Shown piece after piece: positions 1 to 12,500 of a DNA stretch of 64,000 nucleotides. The notes under the pieces were generated by a model, which saw only the letters and a list, made by a program, of their open reading frames with translations, was not told where the DNA came from and did no database searches. Made by a program: the position numbers and the translations under genes. The DNA comes from Daejeonella sp. (GTDB lineage: Bacteria > Bacteroidota > Bacteroidia > Sphingobacteriales > Sphingobacteriaceae): positions 1-64,000 of the forward strand of contig NZ_JAFEIG010000031.1 of the NCBI RefSeq assembly GCF_017495225.1, read 5' to 3'. How positions within the stretch are numbered: position 1 is the first letter of the stretch; every line of letters starts with the position of its first letter.

Positions 1-540
1 ACACCAGTAGCTTCCTCGCCATTTGTTAAGCCATCGCTATCGCAATCGGCATTAGACCAATTATCATTTACCTTATCAAGATCAAAACTTGCCAACAAAT
101 AATCACAAACATCTTGTGGACCAGTCCCGTTTAAGATTTCTTTAGCATTATTTATTCCATCCCCATCACAATCCAACGCAGACCATTGAGTATAGGCTGT
201 GCTACCTGAAAGCGGAGCAACAGCATAAGAACAAGGATCATTTGGATCAGTATTGTTTGTTGCTTCAGTCTCGTTTGTTTCTCCATCCCCATCACAATCT
301 GCAGCCAGCCAAATAGGATTACTCGTATCTGGAATTGCCCCAGGAGCATGTGCACAAGGATCTAAAGGATTCGTATTATTTATTACCTCTTGACCATTGG
401 TGGTCCCATCACCATCACAATCGGCATTGCTCCAAGCGGTACTTGGCGTAATATCTTGATTATCTATATTAAAGCTACATGGGTCGTCTGGATCAGTGCT
501 ATCCAAAAGTTCTAGGAAGTCCATTACCCCATCACCATCC
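1..540 (-). repeat. Asp-rich TSP3-like tail repeats of the giant protein (partial)
   Basis: Units of about 40 aa follow the pattern DPxDPCxFx...W..ADCDGDGxxNxxE. They include DPNDPC, NADCDGDGTTNGQE, ADCDGDGETNETE, LDCDGDGINNAKE and ADCDSDGLTNGEE. The same pattern (DPCSF...NSDCDGDGVSNLME) stands directly before the CHU_C sorting domain in the neighbour at 32396-34834. The C terminus of the giant protein is therefore probably near, just outside the window. Confidence 0.82.
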
Positions 541-3500
541 GTATCCACAGGGCTTACAGTAAGGTTTAGTGTTGCATTTGCTGTAACAGTTCCGTCGGTA
601 AACTCATAAGTTGCCGCTGGAACGGAACCATAATAATTTGTAGCAGGTGTAAAGGTAAAGCTGCCATCTGTATTGATGAATAAAGTCCCCTTTCCAACAA
701 TTGTAGCGGTAGAACCTGCCGTAAACGTTTCAGCATTACCATCACCATCGGTATCGATGCTAAATTCAGTAATTGTTAAAACATCGCCATCCACATCCGT
801 TTCATTGGTCAATACATTACCACTAGCGTCGGTATTTTGAGGGGTAGCAATCGTTTCATTTTGTAAGATTGGTGCATCATTCACTGGACTCACATCAATG
901 CTTAAGGAGCCAGGCACAGTTGATTCGCCATCAGTTACATTATAGCCAATTAAAGGCAGGATACCATTATAATTTGGAACTGGAGTAAAGGTGAATGTCC
1001 CATCGGCATTCACTACAAGCGTTCCTATCCCCGCTAGACTTACTGTTTGTCCTGCAGGATAAGTTTGCCCTCCAACCGTAAAATTAGTAACAGTTAAATC
1101 ATCACCTTCCGCATCGGTATCATTTGATAATACATTTCCTGTGGCTACTGCATCTTCAAGGATACTGATTGTCTCATTCTTAACGATAGGTGCATCATTA
1201 ACTGGAGTGATGGTTATCGTTAAGCCTGAAGTGCTTGATCCTCCATTTCCATCAGAAACAGTATAAGTAATTGGAGGCACAGCAGCATTATAATTAGGTT
1301 CAGGTGTGAAAATATAGTCGCCATCTCCTTTTATTATAATTGAACCTACATTAGGGATTTCAACTATTGTTCCTGCCGAATAGTTTACTCCATTAATAGC
1401 AAATTGTGTAACTGTAAGGTTATCGCCATCAATATCTGTATCATTTGACAATACATTACCATTGGCGATTGTACCCTCATCAATTGTTTGAGTATCTGCT
1501 GTTGGGACAGGATTATCATTTACTGCCGTGATGCTTAGACTTAATGTTGCTGTAGCAGACAATGCACCATCACTTACTGTATAAGTAATTACCGGAACTG
1601 TTCCATTGTAATTTTCTTCAGGTTCGAAAGTATAAGTCCCATCAGAGTTAACAGTAATTGTACCTGCATTGGCAATAGTAGTTGTACCAGAAGCTCCTGT
1701 TGGGATTGTAATCGTCTGACCATTAACCTCAAAGCTAGTCAGGCTCAATGTACCGCCATCAATATCGCTATCATTAGTCAAGACAGTGCCTGTAAGATCT
1801 GTATCTTCCAGACCAGTTTTGCTATCATTTACAGCTGCTGGCGCATCATTCACTGGAGTAATGCTAATCGTTAAAGAACTTGTCGCTGTTCCACCATCCG
1901 CATCTGTTAAAGTATAATTTATCGCTGGTACAGTCCCGTTATAATTCGCATTTGGAGTGAATTCATAAGTACCATTCGCATTGACAATAATTGTTCCAAC
2001 ACCAGCAATAGTGGCTGTGGTGCCTGCTGGGAAGGTAGAAGTTGTAGTGCCAATGGTGAAAGAGAACTCAGTCACTTTTAAATCAGCATTCGCTGTTTCT
2101 ACATCCGAATCATTTGCTAAAACATTACCAGTAGCTTTTGTATCCTCATTGATTGTTTGAGTATCTGCTGTTGGAACAGGATTATCATTTACTGCCGTGA
2201 TGCTCAGACTTAGCGTAGCTGTGCTGCTTCCTCCTTGTCCGTCGCTTAGCGTATAAGTAATTGCTGGGACTGCCCCATTATAATTAGCTACAGGCACGAA
2301 GGTGTAAGTCCCATCTGAATTGATGGTAATTGAACCTACATTGGCAATAGTAGTGGTACCAGAAGCTCCTGTTGGGATTGTAATCGTCTGACCATTAACC
2401 TCAAAGCTAGTCACACTCAATGTACCGCCATCAATATCGTTATCATTAGTCAAGACAGTGCCTGTAAGATCTGCATCTTCCAGACCAGTTTTGCTATCAT
2501 TTACAGCCGCTGGCGCATCATTAACTGGAGTGATGCTAATCGTCAAAGAACTTGTTGCTGTTGCACCATCCGCATCTGTTAGGATGTAATTTATCGCTGG
2601 TACAGTCCCGTTATAATTCGCATTTGGAGTGAATTCATAAGTACCATTCGCATTGACAATAATTGTTCCAACACCAGCAATAGTGGCTGTGGTGCCTGCT
2701 GGGAAGGTAGAAGTTGTAGTGCCAATGGTGAAAGAGAACTCAGTCACTTTTAAATCAGCATTCGCTGTTTCTACATCCGAATCATTTGCTAAAACATTAC
2801 CAGTAGCTTTTGTATCCTCATTGATTGTTTGAGTATCTGCTGTTGGAACAGGATTATCATTTACTGCCGTGATGCTCAGACTTAGCGTAGCTGTGCTGCT
2901 TCCTCCTTGTCCGTCGCTTAGCGTATAAGTAATTACCGGAACAGTTCCATTATAGTTGGCTACAGGCACGAAGGTGTAAGTCCCATCCGAATTGATGGTA
3001 ATCGTACCTACATCTTGGATTGTAGCATCACCAGAAGAATTTGGAGCGATTGTAATCGTCTGACCATCCACTAGGAATGAAGTCACGCTCAATGTACCGC
3101 CATCAATATCGCTATCATTAGTCAAGACAGTACCTGTAAGATCTGCATCTTCCAGACCAGTTTTGCTATCATTTACAGCCGCTGGCGCATCATTAACTGG
3201 AGTGATGCTTATTGTTAAAGAACTTGTTGCTGTTGCACCATCTTCATCTGTTAGGATATAATTTATGGCTGGTACAGTCCCGTTATAATTCTCATTTGGA
3301 GTGAATTCATAAGTACCATCCGCATTAACAACAACGGTACCAACACCAGCAATAGTGGCTGTGGTGCCTGCTGGGAAGGTAGAAGTTGTAGTGCCAATGG
3401 TGAAAGAGAACTCAGTCACTTTTAAATCAGCATTCGCTGTTTCTACATCCGAATCATTTGCTAAAACATTACCAGTAGCTTTTGTATCCTCATTGATTGT

Positions 3501-6500
3501 TTGAGTATCTGCTGTTGGAACAGGATTATCATTTACTGCCGTGATGCTCAGACTTAGCGTAGCTGTGCTGCTTCCTCCTTGTCCGTCGCTTAGCGTATAA
3601 GTAATTACCGGAACAGTTCCATTATAGTTGGCTACAGGCACGAAGGTGTAAGTCCCATCCGAATTGATGGTAATCGTACCTACATCTTGGATTGTAGCAT
3701 CACCAGAAGAATTTGGAGCGATTGTAATCGTCTGACCATCCACTAGGAATGAAGTCACACTCAATGTACCGCCATCAGTATCGCTATCATTAGTCAAGAC
3801 AGTGCCGGTAAGATCTGCATCTTCCAGACCAGTTTTGCTATCATTTACAGCTGCTGGCGCATCATTAACTGGAGTGATTGTAATATTTATGGCACTGTTT
3901 GCTGTTCCACCATCCTCATCTGTTAAGATGTAATTTATAGCTGGTACAGTCCCGTTATAATTCACATTTGGAGTGAATTCATAAGTACCATCCGCATTGA
4001 CAACAACGGTACCAACACCAGCAATAGTGGCTGTGGTGCCTGCTGGGAAGGTAGAAGTTGTAGTGCCAATGGTGAAAGAGAACTCAGTCACTTTTAAATC
4101 AGCATTCGCTGTTTCTACATCCGAATCATTTGCTAAAACATTACCAGTAGCTTTTGTATCCTCATTGATTGTTTGAGTATCTGCTGTTGGAACAGGATTA
4201 TCATTTACTGCATTGATCTTAATTGACAAAGTTCCAGTATTTGAAGCTCCTTGTCCGTCGATTACCGTATAAGAAAGCACCGGCACCAGACCATCATAAT
4301 TTGAGGCAGGAGTAAATGTATACGAACCAGTAGCGCTAATCTGGAAGGTTCCAACACCATCAATTGTGGCTGTAGTTGGAGTTCCAGGAACAACTGGAAT
4401 AGTTTGTCCATCAACAGAAATTGAAGTTATACTTAATGTACCTCCGTCAATATCAGAGTCATTTGCTAATAATAAACCACTTGCTGGTACATCTTCAGCG
4501 ATGATTTTTTGCTCATTTACAACAATTGGCTGATCATTTACGGCTGAAACAATAATATCTAATTTACTTGTAGCTGTTCCACCAGTATTATCGCTAAGGG
4601 TATAATTTATAGTTGGAACAGTCCCGCTATAATTAGCATTAGGTGTAAAGATGTATGAACCATTAACATTAACCACAATCGTACCTACATTCGGAATGGT
4701 GGCTGTGGTACCTGCAGGGAAAGAAGTATTTGTTCCGCCTATCAAGAATGAGAAGTCTGTAACTTTTAGATCAGCTTTTGCTGTTTCAACATCCGAATCA
4801 TTGGTCAATACATTGCCTGAATCTACAGCATCTTCATTAATAGTATTACTATCGGCAATAGCAGTAGGACTATCATTTACCGCAGTTATGGCTAATCTAA
4901 GCGTAGCAGTAGTGCTTGCAGTACCATCGCTTAATGTATATGTAATTACCGGTACTGTACCATGATAATTAGCTAGTGGAGTGAAGGTATAAGTCCCATC
5001 AGAATTAATGGTAATTGTACCTACATCAGTAATTGTAGCTGAACCAGAAGCGCTTGGAGCAATAGTAATCGTCTGACCATCAACGGTAAAGCTAGTTACA
5101 GTCAAGGTACTGTTATCGATATCACTATCATTAGCTAATACATTTCCAGAAAGAGTAGAATCTTCTAAGCCTGTCTGACTATCATTGCTGGCTACTGGGG
5201 CATCATTTACCGCATTAACCGTAAGAATTAAGGTGCTTGTAGCTGTTCCACCATTGCCATCGCTTAGCGTGTAAGTGATAGTTGGTACCGTACCATTATA
5301 ATTGGCATTTGGTATAAATTCATAATCACCATTCGCATCAATTTGGATAGTTCCTACCCCTGCAATGCTCACTGCGGCACCTGTATTATAAACTACACCA
5401 TTGATAGTAAATTGACTAACTGTTAAAGTATTGCCATCGATATCCGAATCAGCAGTGTCATCAGTCAATAAATTACCTGTTTTATTAGCATCATCCTCAT
5501 CAAGCGTATTGGTATTTGGCTGAGCAACTGGATTATCATTTACTGGACTAATAGCAATATTTAAGCTTGCTGTTGCGCTTCCTTGAGGAGTATTGTCTGT
5601 TGCGGTATAAGTAATGGTTGGTACAGCTCCATTATAATTTAATGCTGGAGTGAAGGTAAAATCACCATTTTCTTCAATTACAATAGTCCCTTTGCCAGGA
5701 ATTGTTGCTGTTTGACCAGCTGTAAAGGTTCCGGTAATCCCACTAATGGTAAACTCTGAAACTTCAATGCTATCCCCATCAGGATCGCTATCATTCAATA
5801 AAACATTTCCTGATATTGGCGTATCCTCAGGCGTAACAATATTTTCGTCGTTTACTGCTACTGGGTCATCATTTACTGCGATAATGGTAATAGCTAAAAT
5901 TGCGCTTGCTTGACCTCCATCATTATCGCTTAGAGTATAAGAAATATTTGGTACCGTGCCATTCCAATTAGAATTTGGTTTAAATTCATAATCACCATCC
6001 GCATCAATTTTGATAGTTCCTACCCCAGGAATAGTTGCTAAAGTTCCCGCTGGATAAGTATACGTTATTGCATTTACAGTAAATGAGAATTGCGTAAGTT
6101 CTAATATTGTATTTAGATCAAGGTCTGAATCGTTCAAAATAACATTATCTGTTAAGATATTATCCTCATCCACAGACTTGGTATCATTTACCGCAACAGG
6201 ATCTCTATTTACTGGAGCCACATAAATATCAAGGGTTGCTATATCTATTCCGCCATTACCATCGCTAATAGTGTATGTGATAATTGGCACATCACCTGAG
6301 TATTGATCTCCTGTCGTTCCATCTCCATTCACATCTACTGAAGGAACAAAAGTAAATTGGCCATTAGTATTTAAGGTGATTGTTCCCACTCCTGGGATAG
6401 TCACTGGTGTATTGCCAGCTGTAAAAGTACCAGTAATACCTGCTATTGTAAATTGAGTAAGCGTTAATGCGTCGCCTTCTAAATCAGAATCATTGGTCAG

Positions 6501-9500
6501 AACATTTGCACTCACACTAACAGCTGCATTAGTTACAGCAATATCATCTGTTGCCGTAGGAGCATCATTAACCGCCGTAACTGAAATATCAATTAGCGCT
6601 GTAGCAGAGCCACCATTATTATCGCTGATGGTATAGAAAATATCTGGCACATCGCCTACATAATTTAATGCTGGTGTAAATGTATATGTTCCATCTGCAT
6701 TAACTTTAACTGTTCCAATACCTGGGATGCTCGCGAGATCGCCAACATTATATGAAGTTGTACCAATTTTAAATTGTGTAACCGTTAAAGTATTGCCATC
6801 AACATCTGTATCATTTGTTAAAACATTGCCAGAAATCACAGTGTCTTCAGTAGCATTGACCACATTATTAACTGCTATTGGAGCATCATTTACTGGAGTA
6901 ACCGTAAGATTTAATATCCCAGAATCTGTATCAGAGCCATCACTTAAGGTATAAGTAATTGCAGGTACAGTACCATTATAATTTAATGCTGGCGTGAAGG
7001 TAAATGTACCATCGGCATTTATTTTGATAGTACCCGCAGGAATAGTTTCTGTAACACCGATAACAAATGGGCCAGACAAACCTGCTATACTATAGCCTGT
7101 AATGGTAATTGCTGAGCCTTCAACATCGCTATCATTTGTTTTTATATTTCCGTTAATGATAGCATCTTCTGAACCTATAAAGCTATCATCAACAGCTATT
7201 GGTGCGTCATTTACGGCAATCATTGTGATTTTCAAATCGCCTGTATCTGTGCCACCATTTGCATCGCTAACTGTATAATTAACCACTGGGACTACACCTG
7301 CATAATTTAAGGCAGGCGTGAAGGTATAGCTACCATCGGTGTTGACTACAAGTGTACCCACACCAGGGATACTTGCCGTTGTACCGGCATTATAAGAAAC
7401 ACCATCAATGGTAAATTGTGTAACTGTTAAGCTATTTCCATCTATATCGGTATCGTTTGTTAAGATGTTAGCAGTTAAAGGCGTATCTTCTGTAGCGTTT
7501 ACAATGTCATCCACTGCAAGTGGAGCATCATTTGCTGCCGTAACCGTGATATCTAAAATACCAGTGTCTGTTGCATTACCGTCTGATACAGTATAAATAA
7601 TATCAGGAACAGAGCCACTGTAATTTGCTGCAGGGGTGAAAGTAAATGAGCCATTCACATTCATTTGAATAGTTCCAACACCCGCCACTGTGATTGTACC
7701 GCCAGTGCCCGAAACCACATTTACTGTTTCAGTACCAAATGTGATTGAACTCACTACAATTGGATTTCCCTCTACATCGCTGTCGTTGCTAAGTAAGTTT
7801 CCTGTAAGCGGAGCATCCTCTGCAACCGTAAAAATATCATCTACAGCAGCTGGAGCATCATTAACTGCGGCAACATTAATATCAATTAGACCTGTATCTG
7901 TCCCGCCATTTGCATCATTTACTTCATAAGTAATATCCGGCACATCGCCATTAAAGTTCAATGCAGGACTGAAAGTAAAGTCGCCATTCTCATTTACGAT
8001 GATTGTACCTACTCCAGGGATATTAGCAGTTACACCCACATTGTAAGACACCCCATTAATAGTAAATTGAGTGACTTTCAATGTATTTAAATCCGTATCG
8101 GTATCATTTGAAAGCACATTACCTGAGATTGGAGTATCCTCAGTAGCAAGAATCACATCATCCGTAACTTGAGGAACATCATTCACTTCGGTTAAGATCA
8201 ATGTCAAACTTCCTTCATCAGTCAGAGTACCATCTGTTACTGTATAAGTTACCAATGGCACTGTACCATTATAATTTGGTAGAGGAGTGAAAGTAAAGTC
8301 GCCATTTGCGCCGATAACAATTGAGCCTACTCCTAGTATTGTTGCTGTCTGTCCAGCATTAAAATTACCTGAAACACCTGCAACAGTAAATTTAGTTAAG
8401 GTTAAAGAACTAGCCTCAACATCACTATCATTCGCCAAAACATTTCCTGTAAGCTGCGCGTCTTCCAATCCGACAAAACTATCATCTGCCGCAGAAGGGG
8501 CATCATTCACAGCTAAGATTGTAATATCTAACAATCCAGTATCTGTTCCACCATTGCCATCAGTGATCGCATAAGTAATATCAGGAACAGCACCTGTATA
8601 ATTTAATGCCGGTGTGAAAGTATAGCTTCCATCAGCTTTGACTTCTACCGTACCTACGCCAGGAATACTTGCCGTTGCTCCTGCATTATAACTAGTTCCG
8701 TTGATGGTGAAAGTAGAAACTGTTAAAGTATTGCCATCGATATCCGAATCATCAGTACCATCAGTTAATACATTACCTGTTAGCGGAGTATCTTCTGTAG
8801 CGTTTACTACTTCATCAACCGCTAAGGGAGCATCATTTACAGCGGTAACTGTAAGATTTAATGCGCCCGTATCTGTTAAAGTTCCATCACTTAAAGTATA
8901 AGTAATTGCCGGAACAGTACCAGTATAATTTGCTAATGGCGTGAAGGTAAATGTACCGTCAGTATTTAGTCTGATGGTACCTACATTAGGGATAGTTTGA
9001 TCCGTATTTAAGTCGAAAGGACCCGTTACACCTGCAATGCTAAAGCCTGTAAGCGTAATTGCTGGTCCGTCGATATCGCTATCATTTGTCAGCACATTTC
9101 CAGTGATTGGAGCATCTTCCGCGCCAGTTAAACTATCATCTGCTGCTAAAGGAGCATCATTTACAGCTAAGATTGTAATATCTAATAATCCTGTATCTGT
9201 GCCACCATTACCATCAGTGATCGCATAAGTAATATCAGGAACAGCACCTGTATAATTTAAGGCAGGTGTGAAAGTATAGCTTCCATCAGCTTTGACTTCT
9301 ACCGTACCTACGCCAGGAATACTTGCCGTTGTGCCTGCATTATAACTTGTACCATTAATGGTAAAGGTGCTAACCGTTAAAGTTGTATTTAAATCAACAT
9401 CAGTATCGTTTGTTAATACATTACCTGTTAGCGGACTATCTTCTGTAGCGTTTACTGCCTCATCAACCGCTAAGGGAGCATCATTTACAGCAGTTACTGT

Positions 9501-12500
9501 AAGATTTAATGCGCCTGTATCTGTAGCCGTTCCATCACTTAGAGTATAAGTTATTGCCGGAACAGTACCATTATAATTTGCTACTGGGGTAAAGGTAAAT
9601 GTACCGTCAGCATTTATTTTGATAGTACCCACTCCTAGAATGCTTGTTGAGCCTCCATTTGTTGGATCGACAGGAACAGTAATTCCTCCAACAACAAAAT
9701 GAGTCACTTTTAGCGCATCACCATCCACATCGCTATCATTTGTGAGCACATTTCCAGTGATTGGAGCATCTTCTGCGCCAGTTAAACTATCATCTGCTGC
9801 TAAAGGAGCATCGTTCACAGCTGTGATTGTAATATCTAATAATCCTGTATCTGTTCCACCATTGCCATCAGTAATAGCATAAGTAATATCTGGAACAGCA
9901 CCTGTATAATTTAAGGCAGGTGTGAAAGTATAGCTTCCATCAGCTTTGACTTCTACCGTACCTACGCCAGGAATACTTGCCGTTGTGCCTGCATTATAAC
10001 TTGTACCATTAATGGTAAAGGTGCTAACCGTTAAAGTTGTATTTAAATCAACATCAGTATCGTTTGTTAATACATTACCTGTTAGCGGACTATCTTCTGT
10101 AGCGTTTACTGCCTCATCAACCGCTAAGGGAGCATCATTTACAGCAGTTACTGTAAGATTTAATGCGCCTGTATCTGTAGCCGTTCCATCACTTAGAGTA
10201 TAAGTTATTGCCGGAACAGTACCATTATAATTTGCTACTGGGGTAAAGGTAAATGTACCGTCAGCATTTATTTTGATAGTACCCACTCCTAGAATGCTTG
10301 TTGAGCCTCCATTTGTTGGATCGACAGGAACAGTAATTCCTCCAACAACAAAATGAGTCACTTTTAGCGCATCACCATCCACATCGCTATCATTTGTGAG
10401 CACATTTCCAGTGATTGGAGCATCTTCCGCGCCAGTCAAGCTATCATCCGCCGCTAAAGGTGCGTCATTTACGTTTGTAACGCTCAGGGTTAAACTATTG
10501 CTAGCTGTTCCACCATTTCCGTCGCTCAGAGTGAAAGTCGCGACCGGGACCGCCCCAACGTACCCTAAGACAGGCGTAAAGGTATAGGAACCATTGGCAT
10601 TCATGATCAAGGTACCTTTGCCAGGGATTATTGCAGTTTGGCCTACATTATAGGTGGCGCCATTAACAGTGAAAGTACTTAGGCTTAAGGTATTACCTTC
10701 TGTATCGCTTGAGTTCCCGGTTAAAACATTACCCGAAACGGCCGTGTTTTGAGGGGTGCCTTCAACAACGCTACCTACTGTTGGAGCATCATTTACTGGT
10801 GTTAGCGTCAGACTTAATGTACCTGAATCTGTACCATTATTAGCATCTATTGCTGTATAATCAATACTTGGAATAGGACCATTATAATTTAAATCCGGTG
10901 TAAAGGTAAAAGTACCATTTGTATTGATCACGATAGTACCAACACCACTAATAGTAGCTAAATCACCTGCGTTATAAATTGTTCCATTGATACTGAAGGT
11001 AGTCAGTGTTAATAAGGACCCTCCAGAGCCGCTATCATTGGTAAATACACTCGCTGTTAGCGGAGTATCTTCCACAGCCGCAAAACTATCATCCACAATG
11101 GTAGGTAAGAAACCGATAATAAGACGAGCTGAGTTAGAAGTAACAGCACCACACACATAATTCGATTGTGAAATATTTAATCGGAAACGATGCCCTTGCA
11201 TTGCGGAGCTCACTGAGGCCACCGTCAAGCTTGTGGTATTTGCACCAGAATAAGCTCCGGTATTATTCACATTGTTCCAGGTAGCACCACCATCGGTACT
11301 TATTTGCCATTGATAGCTTGTTGTTCCGGAGCCTGCTGTTAGTGTAGCTGCAAAGACCGCATTTTCTGTGACTTGCACCGTTTGATTTATCGGTTGAGCA
11401 GTTATGGTACTTGCCAAACCAGCTGTGCTAACATTTGCATTTGTAGCAGGATAGCTTGCTCCAATTACTGTACCATTCGCGTTTACTGCTGGCGGATTTC
11501 CATTACCGTAGTACAAATTCCCATCTGTACCTTGCGCCGTTGTATTGTTGTATGCTTCGTTGGCATCGGAGCAACCATCGTTGTCTGAATCTAGATCTAA
11601 ATGGTTTGGAATTCCGTCGTTATCTGTATCAATATCCGTACAAGAAGTAAGAATAACTTTAACATCATCTATGAAATTACCAACAGTAGCGCCACCAACT
11701 GATGAAACAGTTCCAATAACAAAATACGTATCAGTTTGACCTACAGGAACAGTATAAGTACCAGAATAGCTTCCCCAAGCAGTAGTGCCATCCGACATGA
11801 GTGCCACTTGTGTTGCACCTTGAATAGATGAACCAATATTCACTGAAGCAACATCTACCCCTTGGCGCCCTCTATGCTTAACCGACCAAGTAATTTCATC
11901 ACCTGGGTTAACATTAATCTTTTGGTACAAAGAAGACACATAATATGCATTCAATTCTACAAATTGATTCCCCTCGGCAGAAGGGACACCGTATGCACCA
12001 TTAACCCACATTTCCATGGTCTGGTCTGCAGCAGTAGTTTTCCAACCCACCATATTAGCATTAGTTGGGAAACCTATTCCTGTTGGCAATTCAAAGCCAC
12101 CATTTATAATTACAGAACTATTAGGACAATTTTGTTCACCCGTATCCAATATCCCATCATTATCATCATCCAAATCGAAAATATCAGGTACGCCATCCCC
12201 ATCGGTATCGGTACACGCATTGATGGTACGAACGAGGGCATAATCTGCATAAGTTGAGGTATAGTTAACTGTACCAGCAGTTGTGCCTTCGTAATTATTG
12301 AGTAGACCATTATCATTGCTATCATCACCATTAGGATAAATGCTAGTACTCTTTGCCGTAGTTGAACTACCTGCTTCGATAGCATCGGCACAACCGTCAC
12401 CGTCTGAGTCGAGGTCTAATGAATTGATAATTCCATCATTATCCAAATCACAACTAACAGTAATCATTGGGATGTTTGAGAAATTCCAGCTAGCTGTTGG

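Larger units (their letters stand above)
560..11110 (-). repeat. About 31 tandem cadherin-like (tandem-95 type) repeats, ~330-bp period
   Basis: VNDAP or a close variant recurs near 0.87, 1.19, 1.51, 1.85, 2.18, 2.52, 2.85, 3.20, 3.53, 3.87, 4.20, 4.53, 4.88, 5.20, 5.54, 5.87, 6.21, 6.56, 6.89, 7.21, 7.53, 7.86, 8.18, 8.50, 8.84, 9.16, 9.49, 9.81, 10.14, 10.47 and 10.79 kb. Each ~110-aa unit has the pattern EDTPLTGNVLTNDTDVDG, TVEVKADGSYTFTP, NYNGTVPAITYTLSDG, then LTVTAVNDAP. This fits cadherin-like or VCBS-type beta-sandwich domains with inter-domain Ca-binding Asp and Asn residues. Blocks of units are nearly identical at the DNA level (listed separately). Confidence 0.88.

Noticed and set aside
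4651..10587. A series of plus-strand ORFs of 60-130 codons in the first 32 kb
   Set aside because: They are antisense shadows of the giant minus-strand gene; their sequences are repetitive because the gene itself is repetitive, and none resembles a known family.
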